Source: Cucumis sativus
Taxonomy: Eukaryota; Streptophyta; Magnoliopsida; Cucurbitales; Cucurbitaceae
Assembly: GCF_000004075.3 (NCBI RefSeq)
Contig: NC_026655.2
Span: 1,488,001 to 1,552,000 of the forward strand
Length of the DNA stretch: 64,000 nt
Direction of reading: 5' to 3'
The notes below the pieces were generated by a model. The model was not told the origin of the DNA. It saw only the letters and a list, made by a program, of their open reading frames with translations, and searched no databases. Position 1 is the first letter of the stretch. Each line of letters begins with the position of its first letter. The position numbers were made by a program, and so were the translations under genes. Shown piece by piece: positions 24,376-35,735 of this stretch.

Positions 24376-24954
24376 TTAACTTCCCATTTCTTCTCTCTTA
24401 TTTGGAGAATTTTGTCTTAATTAAGAGGTCTAATAAATTCTAATTATGCCATTTTATGATGTGTACTCTACTTGAGACTTCAAATTAATGTCTGAATTAA
24501 GAGCCTACATATTGCTTTCTGACTTTGTACTTTCTACAAACTCTATTGTCTAAGCATGTGTCATTGTTTCTTTACCTTTTCACATCTTTTCTAATTTCCT
24601 TATACTAAAGTCTTTGTATTGTAAATTCCTATGGTTTTCTTTATCTTTTGTTTTTTTTTTTAATATTCTTTTACAATCTCTTAAATTAGCATATGTAATC
24701 AAAATATTATTGTTCAAAAATTGAACCTCAACACTATATATAACAAATGTTATTCCATATAATTATCACTTTTATGATCTTAGGGAAAAAAACATGATTA
24801 GAAGTACATTTAATACTATGCATGCTTTTTTCCTTATAAGTTTTCATCTTAAAAGATTCCTTTTATTTAAGAGAATTTTCATTCCCAATTTTTAAAACTT
24901 ATTGAAATATGGTATATTCTCTCATAAAAATTATTATTATTTAGTTAACTAATG

Positions 24955-25110
24955 AAAATTTTACAAAAATAGGAAAAATATTTACGACAATAGAGCAAAT
25001 TTAAAAGTTGATTACCGTCAAATTTGTCAAATTTACAATATGCAAAAACTAGGTGTTATGAGTTGTTTTTTCTAATTTTTTTTTATCATCTAATGTAATT
25101 TCCTTTTTTT
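24955..25110. repeat. AT-rich dispersed mini-repeat, copy 2
   Basis: It shares GTCAAATTT-CAATATGCAAAAA and following GTGTTAT...TTTTTTCTA and CATCTAATG-AATTT sequence with the copy at about 6335-6600. An imperfect but clear relation. Confidence 0.4.
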
Positions 25111-25149
25111 AAAATATGAGAACCATAATAAAACTTTTACTTCAATTTA

Positions 25150-25318
25150 ATATTAGGACATTTTTAAAAATAGTAAAATAAATTAAAATATTTATAAGCT
25201 ATAGCAAAATTTTGGATTCTATTCCTATAACATATCAATCACTATCAGCGATAGAATTTGTTATAGATTGTAAATATTTTCGTAAGATCTACTATTTTTT
25301 AAAATTTCTCTTTAATAC
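25150..25318. mobile_element. MITE-like element with ~45-base inverted ends
   Basis: The left end reads TTTTTAAAAATAGTA...AAATATTTATAAGCTATAG and the right end, reverse-complemented, reads TTTTAAAAAATAGTAGATC...AAATATTTACAATCTATAA. The ends match over about 45 bases with substitutions. The ~170-base body has no coding capacity, so it is a miniature non-autonomous DNA element. Related, more diverged copies lie at about 26812-26990 and 63455-63670. Confidence 0.55.
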
Positions 25319-26238
25319 TTTTTAAAATAAAAGATATATAAGAAATAGATTAAGAAAATGTATTCTTATATAAAAACTATAGTTATGATATATTTAATAT
25401 TCTTACTTTCTTTTTTTTTTTATTTGGACGATTGCAATAAGTGGTAATTTTAGGATTAATAATTGAACGTAAAATATATACCACAACGTTAATAAACTAT
25501 AAACTTTAAGTGTGGAATGTTATATATATTTGTTAATATTTTGAATTTAATTATTTTATATTTTTCAATTGTCATTGTACTTTTTCTCATTAAAAACAAT
25601 ATAAAAAGAAAAATATTAGAGAAAAGTCATTTAATATACATATAATACACATGCATAAAGTTTTAAGTTTCCAAAATGAGATATTACGGTAAAGATTCCT
25701 AAATAATATGTAGGAAAAGCATAAATGAACATAAATGAATAAATAAATCTAGAATTATCATAATGTTTAGCATCAAAAGCGTAAGCATAAAGATATGAAG
25801 AAAATAAAATTATTACAACAAGTGAGGAAGATTTTTCTTTTCCATAATAAAAAAGTCACAAAAGTAGAGCTTATTGTAATGAACTTAAAATACAATAATG
25901 TCCAATTGAAACCAAGTGTCACACCCTCTGCTCCAACATTATTAAACATTAAATAAATTAACTTAATATAATGTTTTAATTAATCCTGTCCACGTCATGC
26001 TAATGACACTCTTTAATTATAAAATACGGTTAATTATCCCTCAACCGCCCACGCGACCGTCCTTATTATTATTATTATTAACATAATCTAATTGGAAGAA
26101 GAAGAAGAAAGGTTTATAGATGAAATAGACGTATTAATTATTTTGTTTATGTTAATTAAATTAAAAATGTTGACTCTTTTTACACACACCGAAAGACAAA
26201 AAAGGGTTTTTGTTTGGTTTCGCTTTTTAAAATTACTC

Positions 26239-26467
26239 TTACGTGGTCCAATAACATAGCGTGAGTTTCGTTTTTATCTCCGTGGTGGGACACGTGTCGT
26301 GCTCTCGATATGAGAATTTAACTCGGAGAGAAAGTGCGAGGGAAAGGCAAAAGCAGTAGATTTCTCACACGTGTCGAATTTTGAAGACGTGGAGGATGAT
26401 TAGACGTTTTTGTTTAACAGCTTGGAGAAAAAGCTGAGAAACTTTTTCCATCTGTGGGCCACGTCGG
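26239..26467. promoter_or_regulatory. Cluster of ACGT-core elements
   Basis: ACGTGG at 26241-26246, CACGTGTC at 26291-26298, CACGTGTC at 26368-26375, ACGTGG at 26387-26392 and CCACGTCGG at 26459-26467 lie in a locally GC-richer patch. These are G-box/ABRE-type sites for bZIP and bHLH factors. The nearest start downstream is the Dof gene about 1.4 kb away, so this may be its distal promoter. Confidence 0.45.
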
Positions 26468-26811
26468 AAAAAATTAAATAACTCTTTTTTTTTACTAAAC
26501 AATAAAGTTTTTTTATGCCAACAAAAATTTATAAGGTATATAGTTCTTTAAATTTTTTTTATCTCAAAATGAAAAAAGGAATATTTTTATATAAGTTAAA
26601 TAAATCATGTGTGAAATATGATAGTATTTAGAATATATATTTCCTATCATCATTTAAAAGGAATACTTTGTGTGTATGATTTGATGGACTAGTTTTAAAT
26701 TTCAAAGTGATCCATCCATTTAAGTTTAAATGTGAGAAGTGAAAAACTTGCTACCTAAAAGTATGAAAGTGTTTTAATAATATTTTTCTAATTATTTTAA
26801 AATTTAGGAAA

Positions 26812-26990
26812 ATTTTCAAAAACAACGAATTTTAAAAAATATGTACAATATATAGCAACTTATATTATTGATAATGATTGATATACTATAGTGATATAAT
26901 ACTGTCAAGTGATAGAATCTAAAATTTTGTTATAGTTTATAAATATCTTAATTTGTTTTGTATTTTTAAAAATATTTCTTTAAATTATTA
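26812..26990. mobile_element. MITE-like element, diverged copy
   Basis: It contains a left ATATATAGCAA and a right TTTTGTTATAGTTTATAAATAT with flanking A- and T-rich arms that pair imperfectly, like the element at 25150-25318. GATAATGATTGATA and AGTGATAGAA lie in the centre. No coding capacity. Confidence 0.35.
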
Positions 26991-27804
26991 TCAACAATTT
27001 TTTTTCGAATGATGAATTAAAATATATTTTTCGTAAACTACCTTTTAAGATTTTAAAAGGTTGGAAAATGTGCATGTGTTGTTTTGAGCTTTAATATATA
27101 TATATATATATTTTAGATCTATTTTGTTTTTTTGTTTTAAACTTTTAAAATTAAGTCTATTTCTTTTATATATTTAACAAATATTTGGATTTTTTTTTTA
27201 AGTACAAATGGTTTAATTCTTACTCGAATTAAAAAATTAATTTTTTTTAAAAAAAATCAATCGCTTTTAGAAGTGTTTTTTTAGTTTTAAAAAATTTGAT
27301 TAACATCCTCTTAAACGATTGGGAGAAGGTAGATAATAAAGAAAGAAAGTTAGAGGTAGAAACAAACATATTTTTATAAATGGAATGGAAAAATGTTTAC
27401 ATTTACAAAAGGTAAAGTGAAAGATAAAATAATTAATTTGATAAAATTAATTAGTCAAAATGGATCTAAGTGGAATAAAAAAAAAAAAATAGCGTATAAT
27501 GAAAGATGAAATGATGTGTAAAGAAAGAAGGAAAATAGAGAAGGTGACAGGGGCTGGCTATCACTTTAATGTAAAAAAATGAATTAAAGGAAAGGAAAGT
27601 AAATAAAAAGAAAGGGGGAGGGTGCACCAAAAGTGGGTGCACCCGAGAATCAGAATAGGGAGGGAACTTGTGGCTGGTAATGAAATGGAGCGGATGACGT
27701 GGCATCCACCTCTTGCTTAAACGGATCAAAAACCAGGACCGAGTTGCCCAATGCCAGCCGAGACAATCAAACAAACACTCTCCCAATATCCAATTCATCA
27801 GCAT

Positions 27805-27860
27805 CTTCTTCTTCTTCTTCTTCTTCTTCTTCTTCTTCTTCCTTCTCCTCCTCCTCTTAA
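27805..27860 (+). repeat. CTT/CCT microsatellite in the CDF 5' leader
   Basis: About thirteen CTT units followed by CTC-rich units lie just before the CDF start codon, probably within its 5' UTR. CT-rich leaders are common in plant promoters; length variation is expected. Confidence 0.8.
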
Positions 27861-27899
27861 CAACTCTCTTCCCCTTTCTTTCTTTCTACAACAAAAAAA

Positions 27900-29844
27900 A
27901 TGCTGGAAGTTAAAGATCCTCCCATTAAAATCTTCGGTAAGGAGATTCAACTTCCTCCAGACTGTGAAGTTTCCTTGATCGAAACCGATGATGATGATTC
28001 CGATTCTTTTTCCGATAAACAACCCGGAGATGGAGCACTACTTAAGGTACACAGTTCACTCCCTCAACATTTTCTTTACTGAACTACGCTACTCTGCCTC
28101 TTCACTGCTTATTACATCTTCAGATTTTCAACTCCTAACTATCCTTTTATCTCCCATTTTTGGGGCTTCCTTTGGGGAGAATTAATTGAATTCCGTAATT
28201 CTTTTTCGATTCAAAGAATTAACTCTGTGAAACAAGCAAGGAACTACGAGTTGAGGTGTTGTTGTTGTTGTTGTTGTCATTTTCTTTGGAATATCCAATT
28301 CCACGCAATTTGTGGTTGGATGTTCTTGACAAATTTATATGGCCTTTTCTCGTGTTTCAGTGGATTGAGTTCCATACTTTGTTAGCTGTTTGGGTTTGTT
28401 AACGTTCGTAATTTGAAAACGAGTGTGAATTTAATAAATATTATTGCCAACTAGTGTTCTTGATCTGCCTTTTGATTTCTGAGGAGGAGCTTTCTTGTTG
28501 ACAAGATTGATTGGTTGATTTCTGATGAATCTATAAATTAAATTTATATGGTAGCTAAGGAGTATTAAGAGCTGTTCCCATGTTCAGGATGTAGGAAAAG
28601 TCTCTGAGAGTTCGGCTGGAAAAGAGGAAACTCTTCATGATTCAGAGGATTCTGCATGTGTACAAACAGCCAATGAGGCGCACATGAATCCTGAAGTTGT
28701 ATCGATGGATGAAAATGACAAGCTAGAAACAAGCAAACCCGAGAAAGAACAGAATGGTGCACCTAACTCGAAAGAGAAATTGAAAAAGCCAGACAAAATA
28801 CTTCCATGTCCCCGTTGCAATAGCATGGAAACCAAGTTTTGTTATTACAATAATTATAACGTCAACCAACCACGCCATTTTTGCAAAGCTTGTCAAAGAT
28901 ATTGGACTGAAGGCGGTACCATGAGGAATGTCCCCGTTGGAGCTGGTCGCCGAAAGAACAAGAACTCGGCCTCTCACTACCGACAGATTACAATCTCAGA
29001 GGCTTTACAAGCCGCACAAATTGATGTTCCTAATGGAATCAACTGCCTAGCAACCAAAAGCAACGGCCGAGTCCTAAATTTCAGTGTAAACGCACCTGTT
29101 TGTGAATCTATGTCGACTGTCCTCAATCCTGCAGGAAGGAAGGTGTTGAATGGGACTAGGAATGAATTTTACAGACCCGATGACCAAGGAATTAAAGCAC
29201 CTTGCAAGGGTGGGGAAACTGGCGATGATTGTTCCAGTGCATCTTCAGTGACGATGTCAAGTTCAATGGAGGAAGGAGCCAGGAGGTGCCCTCAAGAACC
29301 ACAGATGCAGAACATCAATGGTTTCCCTCCTCAAATTCCGTATCTTCCTGGTGTTCCTTGGCCTTGTTCGTGGAATGCTCCAATGCCACCACCGGCCTTC
29401 TGCCCTCCTGGAGTTCCTTTACCATTCTATCCGGCGACATACTGGAGCTGTGGCGTTCCAGGTGCTTGGAATATTCCTTGGTTCCCTCCACAACCATGTT
29501 CACAAAACTCTGGTGCAAATTCACCTACACTAGGAAAGCATTCCAGAGATGTTGGTGACAAACTCCAAGCTGATAATTCTGAGAAGGAAGAACCTCCAAA
29601 ACAGAAAAATGGATCTGTTTTGATTCCCAAAACTTTGAGAATTGATGACCCGAATGAAGCCGCTAAGAGTTCGATATGGGAAACACTTGGAATTAAAAAT
29701 GATTCAATCAAAGCTGTTGACCTGTCCAAGGTCTTTCAATCAAAGGGTGAACAAAAGAATAGTGTTTCTGAAATGTTATCTCCAGTTTTGCAAGCTAACC
29801 CTGCAGCCTTATCAAGATCTATTACTTTCCATGAGCGTTCGTGA
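27900..29844 (+). CDS. CDF: Cycling DOF factor (CDF-type Dof transcription factor)
   Basis: Two exons, 27900-28046 and 28588-29844, joined in phase 0 (ALLK/DVGK), give 467 residues. The N-terminus has the CDF motif [11 protein letters not shown] (about 9-19). The Dof zinc finger runs about 119-175: C123, C126, C148 and C151 in the CX2CX21CX2C pattern, with [21 protein letters not shown] proline- and tryptophan-rich middle ([25 protein letters not shown]) and the C-terminal block [20 protein letters not shown], then IWETLGIK (about 391-421), are specific to CDF1-3 and CDF5; these bind FKF1 and GI. CDFs repress CONSTANS and FT in the morning and also act in stress and nitrogen responses. The leader has a long CTT repeat. 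Neighbour genes point to CDF3 (At3g47500) or CDF5 (At1g69570) as counterparts; the sequence alone does not decide. Confidence 0.95.
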
Positions 29845-32800
29845 ATGATATTTTAGTGATGTAAGATTTTAGTCCACAGTTTAAGGGAAACTTGGATTTT
29901 TCTCCCTTAATCTGACTTACGGGTAACGTTCCTTCCTCCTTCATATAATTGAATTTCCAGTTTCATTGTAGAAAAAAACTCTTTGACTTCAGAAGCTTAA
30001 TCATGAAGTGGAGACAAGCATCAATCTCAAGCTTCTTCTGCCTAAGAAGCCATCCAGTTTTTCAAGAATCCTGGAATTGTTCTCTCTATAGAAAGAGTAG
30101 CAGCCATTGCCTTTTTTTCTCTCTAAATGTTTTGAGTTTGTGGAACCTACTAGCCATCTTTTTGTACATACCTTTACATATGTGAATAGTTGAAGTAGAG
30201 TTTCAGCAAAAGTTTCTTAGATGTATAAAAATGCAGTCAAAGTTTGCTTCAATTTTCATGATGGTTGTCCCCTTGTATTCTCCTCATGCTGGATACCTAA
30301 CCCCAATCTTCAAATCATTGTTATGATAAGATCTAAAGAGTGCCATCTCTCACCTGGAAACTTTTTCAAGAATTCAAAATGGTTATTGTATACATACATA
30401 CATACATACATACACCATACAGCAAAAGGACCCATAACTGTCACTATCAAGTGATGAAAAATGTTTTTCAATATCTCAAAATGAAGCCAACTGCCAGGGT
30501 AACATGTGATATTCCATACAGCTAAGCAAAGAAAAAGTATGAGTGACAGTTTGATGGCACAAAAAGGCTGAGCAATTAAAGTCACAAATCCGAGACTCCT
30601 ATGTTTTGGGCATTGAGTTGAGATTTGAAGTCTTGAGATAATACATTGAAATTGTAAGTTGTAGAATTGTTTAGTATGAAGTTGGAGAGAGAAAGAGATG
30701 AATATGAAGTTTTTTCGATAAATATTCAAATATCAAAGGTTGAGTTATTAAACACTTCAAAAGCTAATTTCCCTTTCCCCTCAATCCACAGCAAAACTCC
30801 AAGACAAGTTACTACAAAAGACTGCATTACAGAACCCACCTTTTATTTCTACTCTTTTTCATTTTTTCTTGAAAAAGAAACAAACTTTGATGAAAGGTTT
30901 CTGGCCCTTTTAACCAAAGTGATAAACTCGGGGGAAAAAGTAGTCAATAACTATTTTGGGTTTCTCTTTTTTCCACATCTTTTTCCCTTGCCTTCCTCTT
31001 TTATGGAATATAAATTCATTTTACCTACTTTATGGTAAAAACAAACATAGAAACAGCAAGCAAGTTTCCAATTTGGAAAAAAAAGATGTTTAGATTGGTT
31101 GAATGCAAAATTCTTTAGCACAATATCAAAATGTCATCCTAAAACTAGTATTTTCACCAAAACAGAAGTATCAACGTCGTCGTCGTCGTCGTCATCCTTA
31201 ACCAATTAGCAAAGGAATATGAAGATATTTTGTTGGTTGGATGAATTGTAGACCACATATTATGTAGAAAATCAGCAGGTGTAGGACCCGGAAGCTAATG
31301 CCAAAAATCATTCTTGGCATTTCTCTCTTGATATTGCTATATTTCTTCTTGCTGTTTTCCTCTCCATGTGAAAACCACCGTCCATTTCTTCACATCCATA
31401 TCTTCATCTTTGGTTTAGTTCTGAGGGAAGCTACAGAATTTATTGCAATTTGTTAAATTCTGGTGAATTTGGTTGGCCATTTGCACTGAAACTCCCACTC
31501 AATGAAAGAAACATAGATTTCAATTGGCTTTTGCTTAATTAACATTACATGTTATCCATTTTCTTTTTCTTTCTTTTTTTTTCTCTTTTCCATTTTCAGT
31601 TAAACAATTTGAAATCTCTGTCTCCATCACTAAAGTTACACACCCAAAGAATGGGTTATCAACTTTACACTGTGGTTTGTATTATATTTGTACTGTGTGA
31701 TAAGTAAAATCCAAAAATTAGTGCTATTTCCACTATCATCAAGTGCTTGCTTTGAAATATCTGAAAAGAAATGCATTTGTCTATGTAATCTGATTATTTT
31801 TATGAATTTGGTCAGAAGCTCTTACCCCATGAAATTCCACCACTTTCCACCCTAAATTATTGGTTTTTTTAAGCCAAAGTTGACTTGCTTAAGAAGAAAT
31901 TGCACAAAACTGACGGAGATTAACAGTCAACTTCCCACTATAATAAGTCTTTTGTTATTGCTTTCTATGCCATATTACCAATTACTTTAAACCCATATAC
32001 TAGTTTTAAGCTCGCTTTTCTCCGCTCCCATCTCCACGGTCTTTTAATAACTATTGAAGGTAGATCTACAAATGTCAGATCAACTTACACACAAACGACC
32101 TATCTAACCCCCTACAACCGTTAAGTGTCAACAAAAACTTGTAGAATATTAAATTCTAAGTATCGTGAATCTCATAGTGCAAGATGGCCGATCAATCCTA
32201 CTGTGGATCAATCCTATTGTGGCAGCTTGTTGGAATAATTTCTTAGAGTAATTTTCCAAATATGCCAATGAAGTGACAAAAAAATGTGGAATTTCAACTT
32301 TTTGACTTTTACTATGAAGTTAAATTAGAATAATTCAAATCCAATTTAACAATACTAGTTAGTGTTCAATATCCAATAGAAATCCGGCTTCAAAGAGTAA
32401 ATAAAATGAAATGATTCGAAAAGGTCAAAGCAATGAATCCCATCCACTAAGATTAAGTTACTTAATGGCCCAGTTTCTTGCTGTTGCTGTCACAATTTGA
32501 TTGAATAAAAGTAGGTAAGAATTCATTTGTTTAAAAAAGCATCCACACACAGAATTGTGGAATGTGGATGTGAAGCATCACTTCCCTATAACGCAAGGAA
32601 CATCCAATCTCACTACTGCCTGATAGTGGGATAGATTGCTAGGAATTTTAACTTTATAAATGTATTCACAGAAACTTCCATTTCATGCTTTTTCTTTCAC
32701 TTCTTTCCTTTCCAATATGATCAAACTTTCTTTAGAACTACTCTAACCATTCAATCATAGATCCTACACACATCAGATCAGACATTAAGGCATAAAGTAT

Positions 32801-32981
32801 GCAACCAATGAGCTTGTTCGAATTACACGTACTTGTTGGTCTATAAAGGAATGAAATAAGGGCATGGGAAAAATTCCCTACTTTTTTCATTTCAATCTTT
32901 TCGTTTCTTTTTTGTTAAGTTTCCATGTCTTACCCTGGAATCAATTCTTACAAAAGGTTATAATATCATCAACTCAATTAG
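29845..32981. other. Intergenic region between the convergent CDF and HNH genes
   Basis: The 3' UTR of the CDF gene probably reaches several hundred bases in. It contains a (TACA)n run at about 30390-30413 and a (GTC)n run at about 31174-31195. A small tandem (GATCAATCCTACTGTG and GATCAATCCTATTGTG) lies near 32191-32221. No coding gene is supported; the 123-residue frame at 30667-31038 has no recognisable feature. Confidence 0.6.
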
Positions 32982-35735
32982 TCATTGAATTCTACAGCCT
33001 CCTGAGTCTTGTCCACGATGTACATTGCCATAGGCAGATAGTTCAAGAAGATCCATGTCTCGACCTGTAAATTACGTAAACATATTGACCATATGATATC
33101 ATTACCAAGGTGTAATTGAATACCCTTAGATATTGTTGTTTAATCAAAAGCTAATGTACCTGAAACCCGGCAGTAAGAGCTTTTCTGTATTAGTTCTGCC
33201 CTTGAAATTTCAGTCCGATTTCCCTTCGATCGATTCACAGTTGCCTACATCGTGAATAATACAGCCATCAGAAGATAATAAACATAACGCAATATGCTAA
33301 CTACTAAACAACATAGAGAGAGAAAAAAGACGAAGAAGAAGATGGTGGGACTTGGGAGTAGGAATTTGGAAGAATTCTTTCTTGCAATAAAGAATGGTTT
33401 GAATAACGAAACAAATTATCTGAAATTATTGGCAAACAAAATAATTCAAACTGTTATGAGATATAGAAATTATAGCAAACCACCAAATACATAGCAGTCA
33501 GTGTGGTATTTTTGTATTCGATCGATAACTCTTAAGAAAATTTATTTTGATTAAAATTTTAGTGTGGTTACATTTTCTAAAGGTGATTTTTAATCAAGTT
33601 TGTTTTTTTGCACTATATCTAAACGCGATTCTACAAATAATAAATCAAAATAAAATTGATTCCAAAGTGATTGAATCACTTAAGAAGCACATTTTGAATA
33701 ATCACATTTTAAATGATTAAATCAAAGTTTTGGCTTCCAAAATTACTTGGGAAGTAAACTTAAACAAAGACTAGATGTATTAAACCACAATGCTGCGTGG
33801 TTGTACGTCCTTCCCGGATTAACAACCCCCTGACTTTACAATAATGAATAATGTAAAAGAGTCATTGAAAATAAATAATATCAAGTGTAGAACTATGTAA
33901 CGTCCTCTTACACATGATGAATAGAAAAATCTGAATAAAGAATTTCAATTATAATCTAGCAAGTAATTAACTCTTGTAAACTCTAGTATCTAAGGGCAGG
34001 TCCCTTGTTAAAGAAGAACAATCAACTATGACCAGTCATGAGGGGACAGTGTTCATCCTTCAGTACGTCAAAGGAAAAGTTTGAGAGAGGAGACAATCAA
34101 ATAATTGAAAAGACAGTCAGAAGCACAGTCAACAAAGCATTAAGAACTATTATGTAGTAACATCTGGCCATGGGGGACACATTATTTAGCAAACAGAACA
34201 ATCTGTAGCTCTGTCCTCTATAATATAATATCCTCTTGGTCCTATTGATTTCAAGGAATAATGCTGCCTATCCTCCGTAAAACAACGCAAACTAAGCGAA
34301 GGTTGAAAACAACACTAAATGAAGTTTGGATGGGACAAAGGAGAGTCATTAGGATTATTACCTGCAAGACCTGACAATTTTCCAGTGTGCTTTTTCCTCC
34401 CTGCAATATGAAGTATTCATACACTCAGCCTGAAGGGTAACTCAAAAACACTTACTGAATTTATTAAGAAATAAATATCGCAAAGATATTTCATAACAAG
34501 TAGACTCTCAGAATCTCATACTCAACTTTTCAGCAAATACAAAAAATGATAAAGGGATGACTAATGGAATATTCACACTCAATTAGGATAAGATCCCAAA
34601 CCTCCCTTAAAAATTTTGAAGTCGCAAAGTTCATGCTTACTGATAATTAACTGTATCCAAAGTAATTTAATTTTCATTTCATCGGTTCATTCGTTTCCTA
34701 ACACATTTAGTTGCTCGTACTAAGCTTCCATTCGCATAAACTTAACCATTTAGTCAGTCGTCTTCTAATGCTATCTCTTCGGTTGGTAAAGTCCACAAAA
34801 ACTTAGGAAACAATAAAAAAACAATATCGTACACAAATCTTCTGGGACAGACAGAAGAGAATATAATAAGACAATTCAACAACCATATACAAACTTCAAA
34901 TATCCAATACTAAAATTGAAAACAACTCATTAAATACATAGGATTGGCCAACATGAGCTCAGCTTAACCACCACTTGTTTGTACCAAGGACAAAAGGTCC
35001 GGTTCAAATCCTCCACTCCCAACTTCTGTTACAATACCTTTTCAAAAAGAAAAAAAACTAAATAGAAACAGAAATTGAAGATTTTCAAGTCACAATACAT
35101 TAAAAATAACAGCCTAATCATATATGTACAAAGAAGAAAAACCCACCAAGCTAATTTCAGCATGGCCCAACAAGAATTGGAAGTAATACATTACCATGTC
35201 TCTAATGAGCACATTATCAAGAGTTCTTACTCATTTCCATCCCACAGCCTAAATTACGAGAACTAAACAAAAACACCTCACAACAGTCCTAAAACAGAGG
35301 AATAACAAAAAAAAAACAGAATTCGGAAAGGGGAACTACCTTAGAGTAAGGCAAAATGTGATCATAGTCATGACAGAGACAACCGGGGCAGCCAACAAGC
35401 TTTCGAAAAACAGTGTTACCAAGAGCATCTCGTCGCCACCGATCTGGGTCTCTTCCTTTAATCTTCTCGGCCTTATCCCAACATTGCTGCTTCACACTAT
35501 GAGGAAAGCTCCGGGGATTGTAGTTGGAAACTGAGTCATCTGGAGAGAATTTTAGGTCTCCAAGGAGACTGGATTCGCCGGTGACGAGGTCCCGGTCGAG
35601 AAGGGATGCAGAGGGGCTGAGGCTTGATGGGTGAGAGCCATAAGGCCTCGATTCGAGACTTGTTGGAGAACCAGTTCGGTCCCTGAGCGGTGAGGAGGGG
35701 CGAGTTTTCTTCTTCGATTCTTTGCTTCGCCTCAT
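32982..35735 (-). CDS. HNH-domain nuclease-like protein
   Basis: Four exons on the minus strand: 35735-35340, 34400-34362, 33244-33160 and 33064-32982, all with GT-AG borders and consistent phases, give 200 residues. The first ~75 residues are basic and serine-rich (MRRSKESKKKTRPSSPLRDR). The HNH fold lies at about 105-155: GNTVFRKLVGCPGC with C116 and C119, then DYDHILPYSKGGKSTLENCQ with the D125-H126 metal/catalytic pair, N140, and VNRSKGNRT with N149 and K152. The ending ELSAYGNVHRGQDSGGCRIQ is the plant-specific tail I remember from At3g47490. HNH proteins cut DNA using a metal ion, but the role of this plant family is not known to me. One exon is only 39 bases, which explains why simple frame searches miss most of the gene. 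Confidence 0.88.

Larger units (their letters stand above)
24376..27899. other. Long intergenic region upstream of the Dof gene
   Basis: It holds the 3' flank of the GDSL gene, AT-rich mini-elements at about 24955-25110, 25150-25318 and 26812-26990, an ACGT-core cluster at 26239-26467, an (AT)n run near 27090-27110 and a CTT-rich leader at about 27805-27860. No protein gene was found. Frames such as 27466-27804 (minus) are low-complexity chance frames. Confidence 0.6.

Noticed and set aside
27466-27978. Several overlapping frames with long F, L or R runs
   Set aside because: They are translations of the CTT repeat in the CDF leader.
30310-31038. Frames in the CDF 3' region, both strands
   Set aside because: Low complexity, no family features, and overlapping the probable CDF 3' UTR.
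31300-31345. Small hairpin TGCCAAAAATCATTCTTGGCA considered as a microRNA
   Set aside because: The stem is too short for a plant miRNA precursor and matches no family I know.
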